From: Psychromonas arctica DSM 14288
Lineage (GTDB): Bacteria; Pseudomonadota; Gammaproteobacteria; Enterobacterales; Psychromonadaceae
Length of the DNA stretch: 64,000 bases
Assembly (NCBI RefSeq): GCF_000482725.1
Contig: NZ_AXWP01000001.1
Span: 128,394-192,393, forward strand
Direction: 5' to 3'
Program-made: the position numbers and the translations under genes
The notes under the pieces: model-generated
What the model was told of the DNA's origin: nothing
Database searches by the model: none
The model's input: only the letters and a program-made list of their open reading frames with translations
Shown here: one piece after another, positions 1-8,100 of the stretch
Numbering within the stretch: position 1 is the first letter of the stretch
Layout of the letters: every line of letters begins with the position of its first letter

Positions 1-2
1 GG

Positions 3-212
3 CAATGGCGAAAACCACGGACGAAAGTGAGATCATTGATCAAACTGGGAGTCAGTGAACGTTTAGCTGTTTCCTGTGGGCTCACCAGCAAAGGACCTTG
101 CCGTAGTTCGAAAACCAAAGGGATCAATATAGCGATCAGTAATGAGTTTTTAGCTAGACAAGGTTTGATATCATTAAAGGATCTGTGGATTAATATTCAC
201 TATTCATCATAA
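3..212 (+). CDS. Group II intron-encoded reverse transcriptase/maturase, C-terminal end (partial)
   Basis: The reading frame is open from the window edge and ends at TAA 210-212; only the last 69 residues are visible. It begins QWRKPRTKVRSLIKLGV, the thumb/maturase (domain X) signature of bacterial group II intron proteins. It continues with a conserved-looking tail (GLTSKGP, then NEFLARQGLISLKDLW) resembling class C and related maturases. A GTG at 27 is an internal valine, not a start. The RT domain lies off the window. The protein assists splicing and reverse-splicing of its own intron RNA. Structured intron domains V and VI follow the stop by one or two bases, which confirms the assignment. 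No endonuclease (HNH) extension is visible after the maturase domain, as expected for class C. Confidence 0.85.
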   Translation, partial: QWRKPRTKVRSLIKLGVSERLAVSCGLTSKGPCRSSKTKGINIAISNEFLARQGLISLKDLWINIHYSS

Positions 213-286
213 GATGAACCGCCCTGTGCGGAGCCGCATGCAGGGTGGTGTGGGGGCTGGAGGTTAGATACCTCCGGCTACCCGAT
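213..286 (+). ncRNA. Group II intron domains V and VI (3' end, class IIC-like)
   Basis: Domain V folds from 219-249: GCCCTG (221-226) pairs with CAGGGT (241-246), the upper stem TGCG/CGCA closes on a four-base loop, and a two-base bulge (239-240) sits on the 3' side. The triad position reads CGC (220-222), the form used by group IIC introns rather than AGC. Domain VI is the 8-bp stem 256-263/271-278, followed by an unpaired TA whose A280 is the likely branch point. The intron probably ends with CCCGAT at 286. The 5' end and domains I-IV lie off the window. Confidence 0.82.
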
Positions 287-1077
287 TAGCTATTTTCTAA
301 TACTAAAGAACCGAAATTTCTATAGCCAAATGAATAATCTCGAATATTCTTGAGTAGCATCTTAGCATTAGGAGGGAAGCTGTCGCTTTGAATTTTATTG
401 AGTAATTCCTTGGTTAGCTCCATATAATGATATGCAAAACATGGGTGCTGTAAGGCACTTAGAACATCTAGATTAAATATTTTTTTTGTGTAAATCGTTA
501 GCGATTGAGTTTTACATTGCCACTTAAAAAGATAAGTACCTTTATCATCATCGGTTAAAGTATCTTTAGGTACCACATAAGTGGTCCCATGTGCAGCGAT
601 ATTCCTAAGAGTAAAAATTGAGTTTATTGCTGAGGTTTTTTCTTTATCTAGGGCTTTATCTAAATTTACGTCTAAATACTCTTTATATTGGCGTTTTAAT
701 TTATCCCAACCTCCTTGGAATTCGACCTCTTCTTGAAAACTCTTAAGTAGATCATAAGATCTAGTTAATACCTTGTATTGAGGCTGATCAGTATTAGATA
801 TAGTGTGTTCACCTAGTTTTTCAGAGTCTCGTTGTATTACTTCACAAAGAAGAGAACGAAGAGATCCTTCTAAAACAGCTGCATTTATGTTTATTAAGGC
901 TAAATTAAGTCCAACACACTCTGCACTTTGTTTGTGCTTATCGAAAGGTATATTAAAAGGGTTACTTTCACCTGGTATATATGCTTTTTTCTTAATAGTT
1001 AAAGCTAACTCGTCATACGCATTAAGTAAATGAGCTGAAGTATTCATTTGAATGAAAGTAAATTGATTTCTTTCCAT
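286..1077 (-). CDS. Putative HEPN-domain protein in an integron cassette
   Basis: A 263-residue soluble protein with no family I can name with certainty. Its clearest mark is LRNIAAHG around residues 157-164: R158, N159 and H163 fit the R-N-X3-H active-site motif of HEPN ribonucleases. The surrounding sequence is mainly helical and there is no signal peptide. HEPN proteins often act as RNases in toxin-antitoxin and antiviral systems, but here that is inference. The gene reads leftwards, away from intI, as integron cassette genes do. An attC site lies about 150 bp upstream of its start. Its TAA stop abuts the 3' end of the group II intron. Without the intron the gene end would read AGCTAAC, like the first core of an attC whose A-A is shared with the stop codon. 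No partner antitoxin is visible. Confidence 0.6.
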   Translation of the reverse strand: MERNQFTFIQMNTSAHLLNAYDELALTIKKKAYIPGESNPFNIPFDKHKQSAECVGLNLALININAAVLEGSLRSLLCEVIQRDSEKLGEHTISNTDQPQYKVLTRSYDLLKSFQEEVEFQGGWDKLKRQYKEYLDVNLDKALDKEKTSAINSIFTLRNIAAHGTTYVVPKDTLTDDDKGTYLFKWQCKTQSLTIYTKKIFNLDVLSALQHPCFAYHYMELTKELLNKIQSDSFPPNAKMLLKNIRDYSFGYRNFGSLVLENS

Positions 1078-1227
1078 TATTATTCCTGATGACTCGAACG
1101 AGCTTATAAACTTTGTGGATAACGCGAATAGCTAACAGCTTATTAACTTACAAAATGTCATTTTTGAGGTAAAAACACTACATAAGCTAATGATAAAAAA
1201 TAATTTCAATCTTACGTTAATTTATTT

Positions 1228-1282
1228 CTATAACAAACAAGGATAGGTGTCGCGCAGCCGACACCTTATCTGGGTGTTGGAC
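1228..1282 (-). repeat. Integron attC recombination site
   Basis: Read on the minus strand, the site starts with GTCCAAC, a perfect RYYYAAC core (1282-1276), and ends with GTTATAG (1234-1228), one base off GTTRRRY. Between the cores, GGTGTCG pairs with CGACACC around a six-base loop. Outside this are AGATA/TATCCT arms with an unpaired base, then a non-complementary spacer, then AACA/TGTT at the cores. This is the layout of a folded attC: two boxes, an unpaired central spacer and an extrahelical base. Its orientation matches the cassette direction set by intI. At 55 bp it is a short attC. Confidence 0.75.
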
Positions 1283-1504
1283 AAGCCCGAATGAGACTCT
1301 TTGCTTTATATAGTAAATAGTGGAATGGGTTTTGGGCTGGCTCAATAATTCAACTTTCTTTAAGGCGAGTCTCACTAATATACAATTGATACCTCAATTA
1401 TATCAGTATGTTATATTTTATATGTTGGATGCTATATCACCTCTCTGGCTTGTTAATCTTTCATTTGTGTCAATTATCTGTTTAAGACCGTACGTTTTCA
1501 CGCA

Positions 1505-2554
1505 TTAGTTTCTCAGTCGACTTAAGCCCATAAAATGCATTTCATGGTGACAGCATGGGCAAATACAGACAGCACGCTTGCGTTTTACTGGTGTCGCCAT
1601 TGTGCTTATATCGCTCCCCAATATCAGCAATATTTGTAGTCGCAATTGTTTGGCATTGCCTCTTAAAAACCCGTAATCTCTCACCCGTTGCAGACCTTTT
1701 GGTAACACGTGTTGTAAGATTAACCACAAGAATTCGAGCACAGGTAAAGTACGTTCTTTAGTCATATTAGTGCTGCTTTCTTTATACTTAAATGTGACCA
1801 TTTCTTCGGATAGATTAATAATGTCTTTATCGGGTAACACGCCACGATACAGATAGCGTGATAAGTATTTAAAAGCAGAAGCACCAAATCCGACCTTACG
1901 GCAATCTACCATCCATTTTTTAGGCGTGTCAGTGGGCATGGTTAACTTCGCGCTCTGGTTAATCGCATCAATGACTCTTGCTCGCCATACTTTAGCGAGT
2001 GCAAATTCATTAAACAGATATTGCTTATCACTTTTACACCACTGTTTTTTCACAGCATTATATCGTCCGCAGGGCACAATAATATGCACATGAGGGTGAC
2101 ATTCTCGGCGACGATTATGTGTGTGCAATACACTAGTAAATCCTAAACTGCCTTTATTCTCTCGCTTGGCAAAGTCTTTTAATATGCCCGCCGTCACTTG
2201 TAACATCAATTGATACAGTGCTTTGGGGTGTTGACGAACCAGTACTCTCAATTGATAAGGTAGCGTAAAGGTGACCATAAAATAGTGCACGGGTAATAGT
2301 TTATCGGTCTGTTTAGCTAACCAATTTGAAGTGGTTTGATGCAAACATTGTGGACAACTTCTATTCCCACAGGATGCTGGGAGTTGTTGGTCATGCTGAC
2401 AATGGCCACAATGCCATTGGGTCGTTCGATTTACATCGTTTTTACAGTGCAGCATATCAGTGATAGCGCGACGAATATCTTGATTCAACAATCCACCATA
2501 TTGTTGCTCCAGTTTTGCTTGATAGCGCTCAAGTAGTGCAATAAATTGGCTCAT
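1505..2554 (-). CDS. tnpA: IS91-family HUH transposase (rolling-circle)
   Basis: A 349-residue rolling-circle transposase. The N-terminal third has a zinc-ribbon-like cysteine cluster (CGHCQHD, then CGNRSCPQC) typical of IS91 proteins. The metal-binding HUH motif is HPHVHIIVP. The catalytic tyrosines lie in FKYLSRYLYRG, and the C-terminus has a second CPCCHHEMHF cluster. It nicks one strand and moves single-stranded DNA. I place the start at the ATG at 2554 because a GGGAGG ribosome-binding site precedes it and it overlaps the recombinase stop as ATGA; an ATG 12 bases upstream is also in frame. The protein looks complete, so the element may be active if its partner recombinase is not needed. 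Confidence 0.88.
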   Translation of the reverse strand: MSQFIALLERYQAKLEQQYGGLLNQDIRRAITDMLHCKNDVNRTTQWHCGHCQHDQQLPASCGNRSCPQCLHQTTSNWLAKQTDKLLPVHYFMVTFTLPYQLRVLVRQHPKALYQLMLQVTAGILKDFAKRENKGSLGFTSVLHTHNRRRECHPHVHIIVPCGRYNAVKKQWCKSDKQYLFNEFALAKVWRARVIDAINQSAKLTMPTDTPKKWMVDCRKVGFGASAFKYLSRYLYRGVLPDKDIINLSEEMVTFKYKESSTNMTKERTLPVLEFLWLILQHVLPKGLQRVRDYGFLRGNAKQLRLQILLILGSDISTMATPVKRKRAVCICPCCHHEMHFMGLSRLRN

Positions 2555-3093
2555 GATGCCTCCCATTGAATTGATAACCTGTTGGTTAATTGGTTCAAGG
2601 CGGTGACATTATCTTTTTGTTTGAGTGGGGTAAGTTGAGTGTATTTCGCTGTCGTATTCAGGCTGTGATGTCCCAATAGTATTTGCAGAGAGCGTAGGTC
2701 AATACCTTGCTCTAAGAGATGAGTTGCAAAGCAATGTCGTAATGAATGTGGACTGATAGATTTATTAATACCCAATTCAGTCATTACTTTTTTCAACGCT
2801 TTCTGCACACTGCCTTTATCCATCGGCACTTGTGTATTTTTACCAATACTTGGAAATAACAACTGCGTATGACGATGCGTTGACCAATAGCAACGTAATG
2901 CAGAAAGTGTTCGTTTGGGTAAAGGGAGTAAACGGTCTTTGCCTCCTTTACCTTCGCGAATATGCACTTGCATGGTATGGCTATCAATGTCGTTCACCGT
3001 CAAATCAAGGGCTTCACTTAAGCGTAATCCCATGCTGTACAAAACAAGAAAAAACACCTGATAACGTAACGCACGAGTGTGGCTAATCATCAA
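2551..3093 (-). CDS. Tyrosine recombinase, catalytic C-terminal part (after frameshift)
   Basis: This holds the catalytic domain of an XerD/phage-integrase-type recombinase. All active-site residues are visible: Arg in MGLRLSEAL, Lys in GKGGKDR, His/Arg in HSLRH, His in LGHHS and the nucleophile Tyr in TAKYTQL. The reading frame is open well upstream of the ATG at 3093 and joins the N-terminal fragment by a -1 shift at a run of six T near 3200 (read on the minus strand). It is translationally coupled (ATGA) to the IS91 transposase that follows. The role is unknown; it may resolve or assist transposition. It is either a programmed-frameshift product or a decayed gene. Confidence 0.75.
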   Translation of the reverse strand: MMISHTRALRYQVFFLVLYSMGLRLSEALDLTVNDIDSHTMQVHIREGKGGKDRLLPLPKRTLSALRCYWSTHRHTQLLFPSIGKNTQVPMDKGSVQKALKKVMTELGINKSISPHSLRHCFATHLLEQGIDLRSLQILLGHHSLNTTAKYTQLTPLKQKDNVTALNQLTNRLSIQWEAS

Positions 3094-3131
3094 TCCAATT
3101 TGTTGTGGCGTGAGAATGTCTGGAATGCGTT

Positions 3132-3437
3132 TTACTTGTGGTGGTTTGACAATATTGAGCCATTCCCACTGTCTATCGAGAGTATGTTTATAAAAAACTG
3201 TAATCCATTTCGGTCTAATTTAATGGTACTCCATGAGTGAGTTTGAATGAGTTGTGCAAAGTAACACTTTAAATCTGCTTTGGTTAATGTGTCAGGTGTG
3301 CGGTCAAAAAAGGTAGTTATTCTACGTACTGCACGAGAGTAGGCATCAATCGTGGCAGGTCTCATGCCTTGCAGTGTTAGGTTGGTCAAATGCTGTTGAT
3401 ATAAAAGGTTAAAGTGTTGTTGCTCTGAAGTGTTCAT
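3132..3437 (-). CDS. Tyrosine recombinase, N-terminal SAM-like part (before frameshift)
   Basis: These 101 residues begin with a core-binding, SAM-like integrase domain (HLTNLTLQGMRPATIDAYSR, then FFDRTPDTLTKADLKCYFAQL). After NGLQFF the frame goes out of register and reads meaningless sequence to a stop at 3132. Shifting by -1 at the TTTTTT run restores YKHTLDRQWEWLNIV and then the catalytic domain. The two parts together make about 290 residues, normal for the family. The gene starts just below a hairpin (ATATCAC/GTGATAT, about 3455-3474), which may be part of the element's terminus. Confidence 0.72.
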   Translation of the reverse strand: MNTSEQQHFNLLYQQHLTNLTLQGMRPATIDAYSRAVRRITTFFDRTPDTLTKADLKCYFAQLIQTHSWSTIKLDRNGLQFFINILSIDSGNGSILSNHHK

Positions 3438-3529
3438 GGCTTATACTCCTATTAGATATCACCGAAAAGTGATATAGATATAAGTATGAACGTTATTGGT
3501 ATTTTGTTTTTCTGCCGCACAGCGGCTTC

Positions 3530-3536
3530 GTTCAAC
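3530..3536 (-). other. Integron attI core site (candidate)
   Basis: On the minus strand this reads GTTGAAC, a perfect GTTRRRY core. It lies 130 bp upstream of intI and faces the cassettes, the position and orientation expected of attI. Cassettes join at G^TT, so everything to the left as far as the attC behaves as the first inserted segment. The flanking integrase-binding sites cannot be defined by eye. Confidence 0.5.
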
Positions 3537-3564
3537 AAGTAATTACAGGTAAAACATAAAACTA

Positions 3565-3593
3565 ATATCATGGGAAAAGACGACAAATTGCAA
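3565..3593 (-). promoter_or_regulatory. Candidate cassette promoter (Pc) facing the array
   Basis: On the minus strand TTGCAA (3593-3588) is followed after exactly 17 bases by TGATAT (3570-3565). The -35 box matches well and the -10 moderately. It lies between intI and the attI-like core and would drive the first cassettes leftwards. Confidence 0.4.
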
Positions 3594-3626
3594 TAATTAC
3601 GGTGAAAATACTGCAACATGGCTATA

Positions 3627-3642
3627 CTGTATATAAAAACAC
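3627..3642 (+). promoter_or_regulatory. LexA-box-like site upstream of intI
   Basis: The sequence CTGT-N8-ACAC differs from the gammaproteobacterial LexA consensus CTGT-N8-ACAG only at the last base, and its centre is the usual AT-rich ATATAAAA. It lies 25 bp upstream of the intI start and overlaps a TATACT that could be its -10 box. SOS control of intI through a LexA site in this place is known from several integrons. Here it is a sequence-based inference. Confidence 0.5.
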
Positions 3643-3666
3643 CAATTTAAAAGATAGGAGTGACAT

Positions 3667-4644
3667 ATGCCTTCTCCATTTTTGAGTGCAGTAACTGAAA
3701 ATATGCGAATGAAGCACTACGCAGAAAAAACAATAAAAGCCTACCTTTATTGGATCACCTCTTTTATCTATTACAACCAAAAGAAACACCCCAATGAATG
3801 CCACGATGATGAAGTACAATCTTTTTTATCTTATTTAGCAAACCAGAGAAATGTAGCACCTAAAACACAATCACTGGCTTTAAATGCATTAGTATTTTTG
3901 TATAAAGAGTTTTTAGGTAACCCACTCACATTAGATCTAAAATTTAACCGAAGTACTGTGCAACCTAAATTGCCGGTTGTATTAACTATTTCAGAGGTTT
4001 CATTATTACTCAATAATATCCCTGTTTCACTATCACTCCCGATACAGATTTTATATGGTAGTGGCCTTCGACTGATGGAAGTATTAAGACTCCGTATACA
4101 TGACATCGACTTTAATTATTTATCATTGCAAATATGGAACGCAAAAGGTGGAAAGCATCGCAGGGTCACGCTTGCTAAAGAATTAGTCCCCTCGCTAAAA
4201 AACCAAATTGAAAGAGCCAAAATTTTCTATCAACAAGATATGAATAATCCCAAATACAAAGGAGTCTATTTACCCTATGCGCTTGCAGCTAAATACCCTA
4301 GTGCGCCAACTGAACTAAGTTGGCATTACTTATTCCCTTCATCCAATTTAAGTGTTGAGCCAGCAACGCAATGCTTGAGACGACATCACATCCATGAATC
4401 TAGCTTGCAACGAGCAGTCAAGAACACCGCACGTAAATTGGCCTTTGACAAAAAAGTAACATGCCATACTTTACGTCATTCGTTTGCCACCCATTTGTTA
4501 CAACGAGGCGCTGATATTCGTACGGTACAAGAACAGCTTGGACATTCAGATTTACGTACAACACAAATTTACACCCATGTACTTCAAGCTGGCGCGAATG
4601 GTGTTAGAAGTCCACTATCAGACCTATTAGCCGAATTCAAGTAA
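3667..4644 (+). CDS. intI: Integron integrase IntI
   Basis: A 325-residue tyrosine recombinase that joins attI with attC sites. Catalytic residues are Arg135 (GLRLMEV), Lys160/163 (KGGKHRR), His267 and Arg270 (HTLRH), His293 (GHSDL) and Tyr302 (IYTHV). What makes it IntI rather than XerC/D is the extra segment between about residues 200 and 245 ([11 protein letters not shown], later [14 protein letters not shown]), which carries the integron-specific helix, and the ending GANGVRSPL. The start ATG has a TAGGAG ribosome-binding site. The gene points away from the cassettes, as in chromosomal integrons. It appears intact. Confidence 0.95.
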   Translation: MPSPFLSAVTENMRMKHYAEKTIKAYLYWITSFIYYNQKKHPNECHDDEVQSFLSYLANQRNVAPKTQSLALNALVFLYKEFLGNPLTLDLKFNRSTVQPKLPVVLTISEVSLLLNNIPVSLSLPIQILYGSGLRLMEVLRLRIHDIDFNYLSLQIWNAKGGKHRRVTLAKELVPSLKNQIERAKIFYQQDMNNPKYKGVYLPYALAAKYPSAPTELSWHYLFPSSNLSVEPATQCLRRHHIHESSLQRAVKNTARKLAFDKKVTCHTLRHSFATHLLQRGADIRTVQEQLGHSDLRTTQIYTHVLQAGANGVRSPLSDLLAEFK

Positions 4645-4849
4645 ATTGACATCTTAAAAATTCAAATAAAAAACAGTTAAAGATTAACCATCAATGCGCT
4701 TGTAGTGTATTGGTAATGAATAGCACGATGGTTTCTTCTGTGATTAAAAGAACTGCAAAAAAGAACTGGACATAAATTGATATTAACAATATTAAACAGT
4801 TAAGATTAAAACCTTACCCAGATTGGCTACATCCATCCCCACCGTTGAG

Positions 4850-5125
4850 CTTTCCCAAACGAACAATTCCTTTCAGCAACAGCAAACAGGACGTTTGCTG
4901 TAAGTTCATTCGGCACACGGACGTGCCGTATGAACTGGTGCGTTAGGAAAGGTATTGATGGATTGGATTAGAAAGCGATTCGGTGTCAGTCTTTTTGCTT
5001 ACTTTTTCTTCTGACTAAGAAAAAGTAAAGTCGCCGAAAGGGCGAAAGACCAAGTAAATAAACATCAAACTGACTGGACGAGCGCAGACGAGCTAAACTC
5101 ACTGTAAATACAATATTTAACAGTT
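4850..5125. repeat. Composite structured intergenic repeat, copy 1
   Basis: The gene-free stretch 4645-5190 holds this element. It comprises a hairpin ACAGCAAAC/GTTTGCTGT with loop AGGAC, a long hairpin built on TTCGGCAC/GTGCCGT with loop ACGGAC, then TGGTGCGTTA. Next is a perfect 12-bp hairpin (4999-5010/5017-5028, TTACTTTTTCTT arms) followed by GTCGCCGAAAGGGCGAAA, and then GACGAGCGCAGACGAGC. The same blocks occur in the same order at 41795-42045 with compensating changes in the arms. I see no coding potential. This suggests a dispersed repeat family; some parts may also act as terminators. Confidence 0.6.
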
Positions 5126-5163
5126 AAAAGAAAACTGAATGAGCATAGACGAGCCCTAAAAAT

Positions 5164-5186
5164 AAAAGGGCAATAGCTACCCTTTT
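5164..5186 (-). terminator. Rho-independent terminator of hrpA
   Basis: AAAAGGG and CCCTTTT pair around a nine-base loop, four bases below the hrpA stop. On the minus strand the hairpin is followed by TTATTTTT. Confidence 0.7.
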
Positions 5187-5190
5187 AGCG

Positions 5191-8100
5191 TTAACCTTTT
5201 AACTCAGTCAACTTCAATCTCACACGTTTCGCTGATACTGGGTACGGTGTCCCCAACTGCTGTGCAAACAACGACACCCTTAACTCTTCCATCATCCAAT
5301 ATACTTCAGCTAAACCTTCATGCTCATTTTCATTACTCAATAACTGCTTACATAACGCACGATAGCGCTCTTCAAGATCATGTAACTCAATGGTATTTAA
5401 TCGGTCTTGGTTTGGATTCACCGGTAACTTCTCTAAACGCTTTTGTAACGCTAATAAATAACGTTTAATGTCGTTAAGTTTTCCCTCACCCACTTGGCAA
5501 ACAAACCCTGGGAAAATTAAGCGCTCTAACTGCGATTTAATATCCCCTTTAGCCACTAACATACTTAAATCCGCTTTACCTTTTAACTGCTTATTGACGG
5601 CATGTGCAAGGGTTAAGACTTGTTCTACTTGTTGTGTGATTTGTAAGGTTTTGTCAGCTAATTCCGCGCGTACTTTTTCTTTCTGTAGTTCAAATTCAGG
5701 CGCTTCTTGTGGATGAATTTCGCCATCTAAAATCGCATCAACGGCACAACTAATACAGTCATCAATTAAGTCTTTAACTTGCCCAAAAGGATTAAAATAC
5801 AGCCCTAATTTGGCTTTATTCGGTAAACTTTGTTGTAAATATTTAATCGGTGATGGTACGTTTAATAGAATTAATCGACGCACACCTGCTTGGTTATAAC
5901 GTTGTGCTTTCGCTTCACTATCAAATAACTCGATTGCCACACTTTTGTTTTTATCCACTAATGCAGGATAAGCTTTTACTTCATAACCACCGTGATCTTT
6001 TTTGAATGAGGTAGGTAATTTACCAAAATCCCATTCAATTAAGTCTGATTTTTCAATTCCTTGTTTTGAAACCTTAGATAATGTTTGTTTTACTTTACCT
6101 TTTAAGTCGTGCTGCAATAATTTTAAATCGGTACCGACAGCAACACTTTTTTGCTTATCGTCAATCACTTTAAACTTGATACGCAGATGCGTCGGTAATG
6201 CCGATAGATCCCATGAATCTTCAGGAATTCGCACACCAGTCATGCGCAGCAATTGCTTTTCAAAAGCTTCTAATAACGGCCCCTGTAAAGGCACTAAATT
6301 TGCCATGGCCGCTTCTGCGTAGTTAGGTGCAGGCACAAAGTTACGACGAATAGGTTTAGGCAAAGTTTTGATTAGCGCCACTAAAAGCTCTTCACGTAAG
6401 GCCGGAATTTGCCAATCGAACCCTTGGTCTGATATTTGGTTTAATAGCGCTAGCGGAATATTTACCGTCACACCATCTTGCGCAGTACCTGGCTCAAAGG
6501 CATATTCAAGTTGTAAGCGGAAATCACCTTGTTGCCAATGGTCTGGGTAAGCATTCGCGGTGACTTTGTCGGCATCATGCGCCATCACTTGGTCACGTTG
6601 ATAATTTAATAATTGTGGCTGCTGCTGTTTCTCTTTATTCCACCAACTATCAAACTGTTTGGCACTGCATACGTTTTGCGGCACGATTTCATCGTAGAAT
6701 AAAAACAGGGTTTCATCGTCCACCAAAATATCGCGACGACGTGATTTATGCTCTAGTTCCTCAATATCGTTTAATAACGCTTGGTTATCTTTGAAGAATT
6801 GATGGCGCGTTTCAAACTCCCCTTCAACCAAGGCATGACGAATAAATAATTCACGACATAATACGGGGTCGATATGGGTGTAAATAACTTTGCGCTTGCT
6901 AACGATAGGAATGCCATACAGCATTTGTGTTTCGAACGCCCCCACTACGCCGGATTTTTTCTGCCAATGAGGCTCGGCATAACTGCGTTTAATTAAATGC
7001 TGTGCTTGCAGTTCAACCCATTCCGGTTTAATACGTGCAGCAACACGCGCAAATAGTTTTGAGGTTTCAACTAATTCGGCAAACATGCCCCACTTTGGTT
7101 GTTTTTTGAATAAACCAGAGCCAGGGAACATGTAAAACTTACTGTTACGTGCACCTAAGTATTCTGCATCTTTATCTTTTAAACCGATATGCGATAGTAG
7201 CCCAGCTAGCAATGCTTGGTGAATATCATCAAAGTTAGAGGGTGTACTGCTCACTTTAATGTCTAACTCGTCGGTTACCTGCTTGATTTGTGTGTAAATA
7301 TCCTGCCATTCACGAACACGCATATACGCGAGGAAATCTTTCTGACACATTTTACGGAAATGACTGCTAGAAAGTTCTTCACGCTGTTCGTTGATATAAT
7401 TCCACAGGTTTACATAGGTAATAAAATCAGAATCTTTGTCCTGGAAACGACGATGTTTTTCATCGGATGCTTGCTGTTTATCCATCGGGCGTTCGCGTGG
7501 GTCTTGAATGCTCAAAGCCGCACTGATCACCATCACTTCATGCACACAGTTAAATTCTTTAGCCGCTAAAATCATACGCGCTAAACGCGGATCTACTGGT
7601 AATTTAGCGAGTTGACGCCCTAACAGTGTAAGTTTTTTACGTGGGTCTTTGGCTTTTAAATTAACTGCGCCTAGTTCTTCTAATAAGCTCAAACCATCTT
7701 TAATATTTCTATCTTCTGGTGGCTCTACAAAGGGGAATTTATTTAATTCTCCTAACCCTAGCGATAACATCTGCAAAATTACCGAAGATAAATTAGTACG
7801 CAGTATTTCAGGGTCAGTAAACTCTGGGCGACCTTTAAAGTCTTCTTCACTGAATAACCGAATACACACACCTTCACTGACACGGCCACAACGTCCCATA
7901 CGTTGATTCGCGCTGGCCTGTGAGATAGCTTCAATCGGTAAACGTTGAACTTTAGTACGGTAGCTGTAACGGCTGATACGCACGGTACCGGTATCAATAA
8001 CGTATTTAATACCCGGAATGGTTAAAGAGGTTTCTGCCACATTAGTCGCTAATACAATACGTTGACCACGATGCCCTTGGAAAATTTTATTCTGCTCTGC

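Larger units (their letters stand above)
1286..3529 (-). mobile_element. IS91-family element carrying a tyrosine recombinase and a HUH transposase
   Basis: The element occupies the stretch between the attI-like core and the attC site. It holds a frameshifted tyrosine recombinase and an IS91-type transposase overlapping by ATGA. The ends are not certain. The left (transposase-distal, probable ori) end probably lies near 1286, because CAAG (1282-1285), read CTTG on the minus strand, matches the IS91-family target tetranucleotide. At the right end, GAAC of the attI core (3533-3530) is followed by a short hairpin (GCCGC/GCGGC, 3514-3526). Another hairpin (ATATCAC/GTGATAT) precedes the first gene. 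The 1290-1504 stretch has an 8-bp inverted repeat (TGAGACTC/GAGTCTCA) and no gene. Confidence 0.55.

Noticed and set aside
27-212. A stand-alone 61-residue gene starting at GTG 27
   Set aside because: The frame is open upstream of the GTG to the window edge and the sequence is the C-terminus of a group II intron maturase.
1320-1508. A 62-residue rightward frame
   Set aside because: It lies in the non-coding end of the IS91-type element, has no ribosome-binding site and no familiar sequence.
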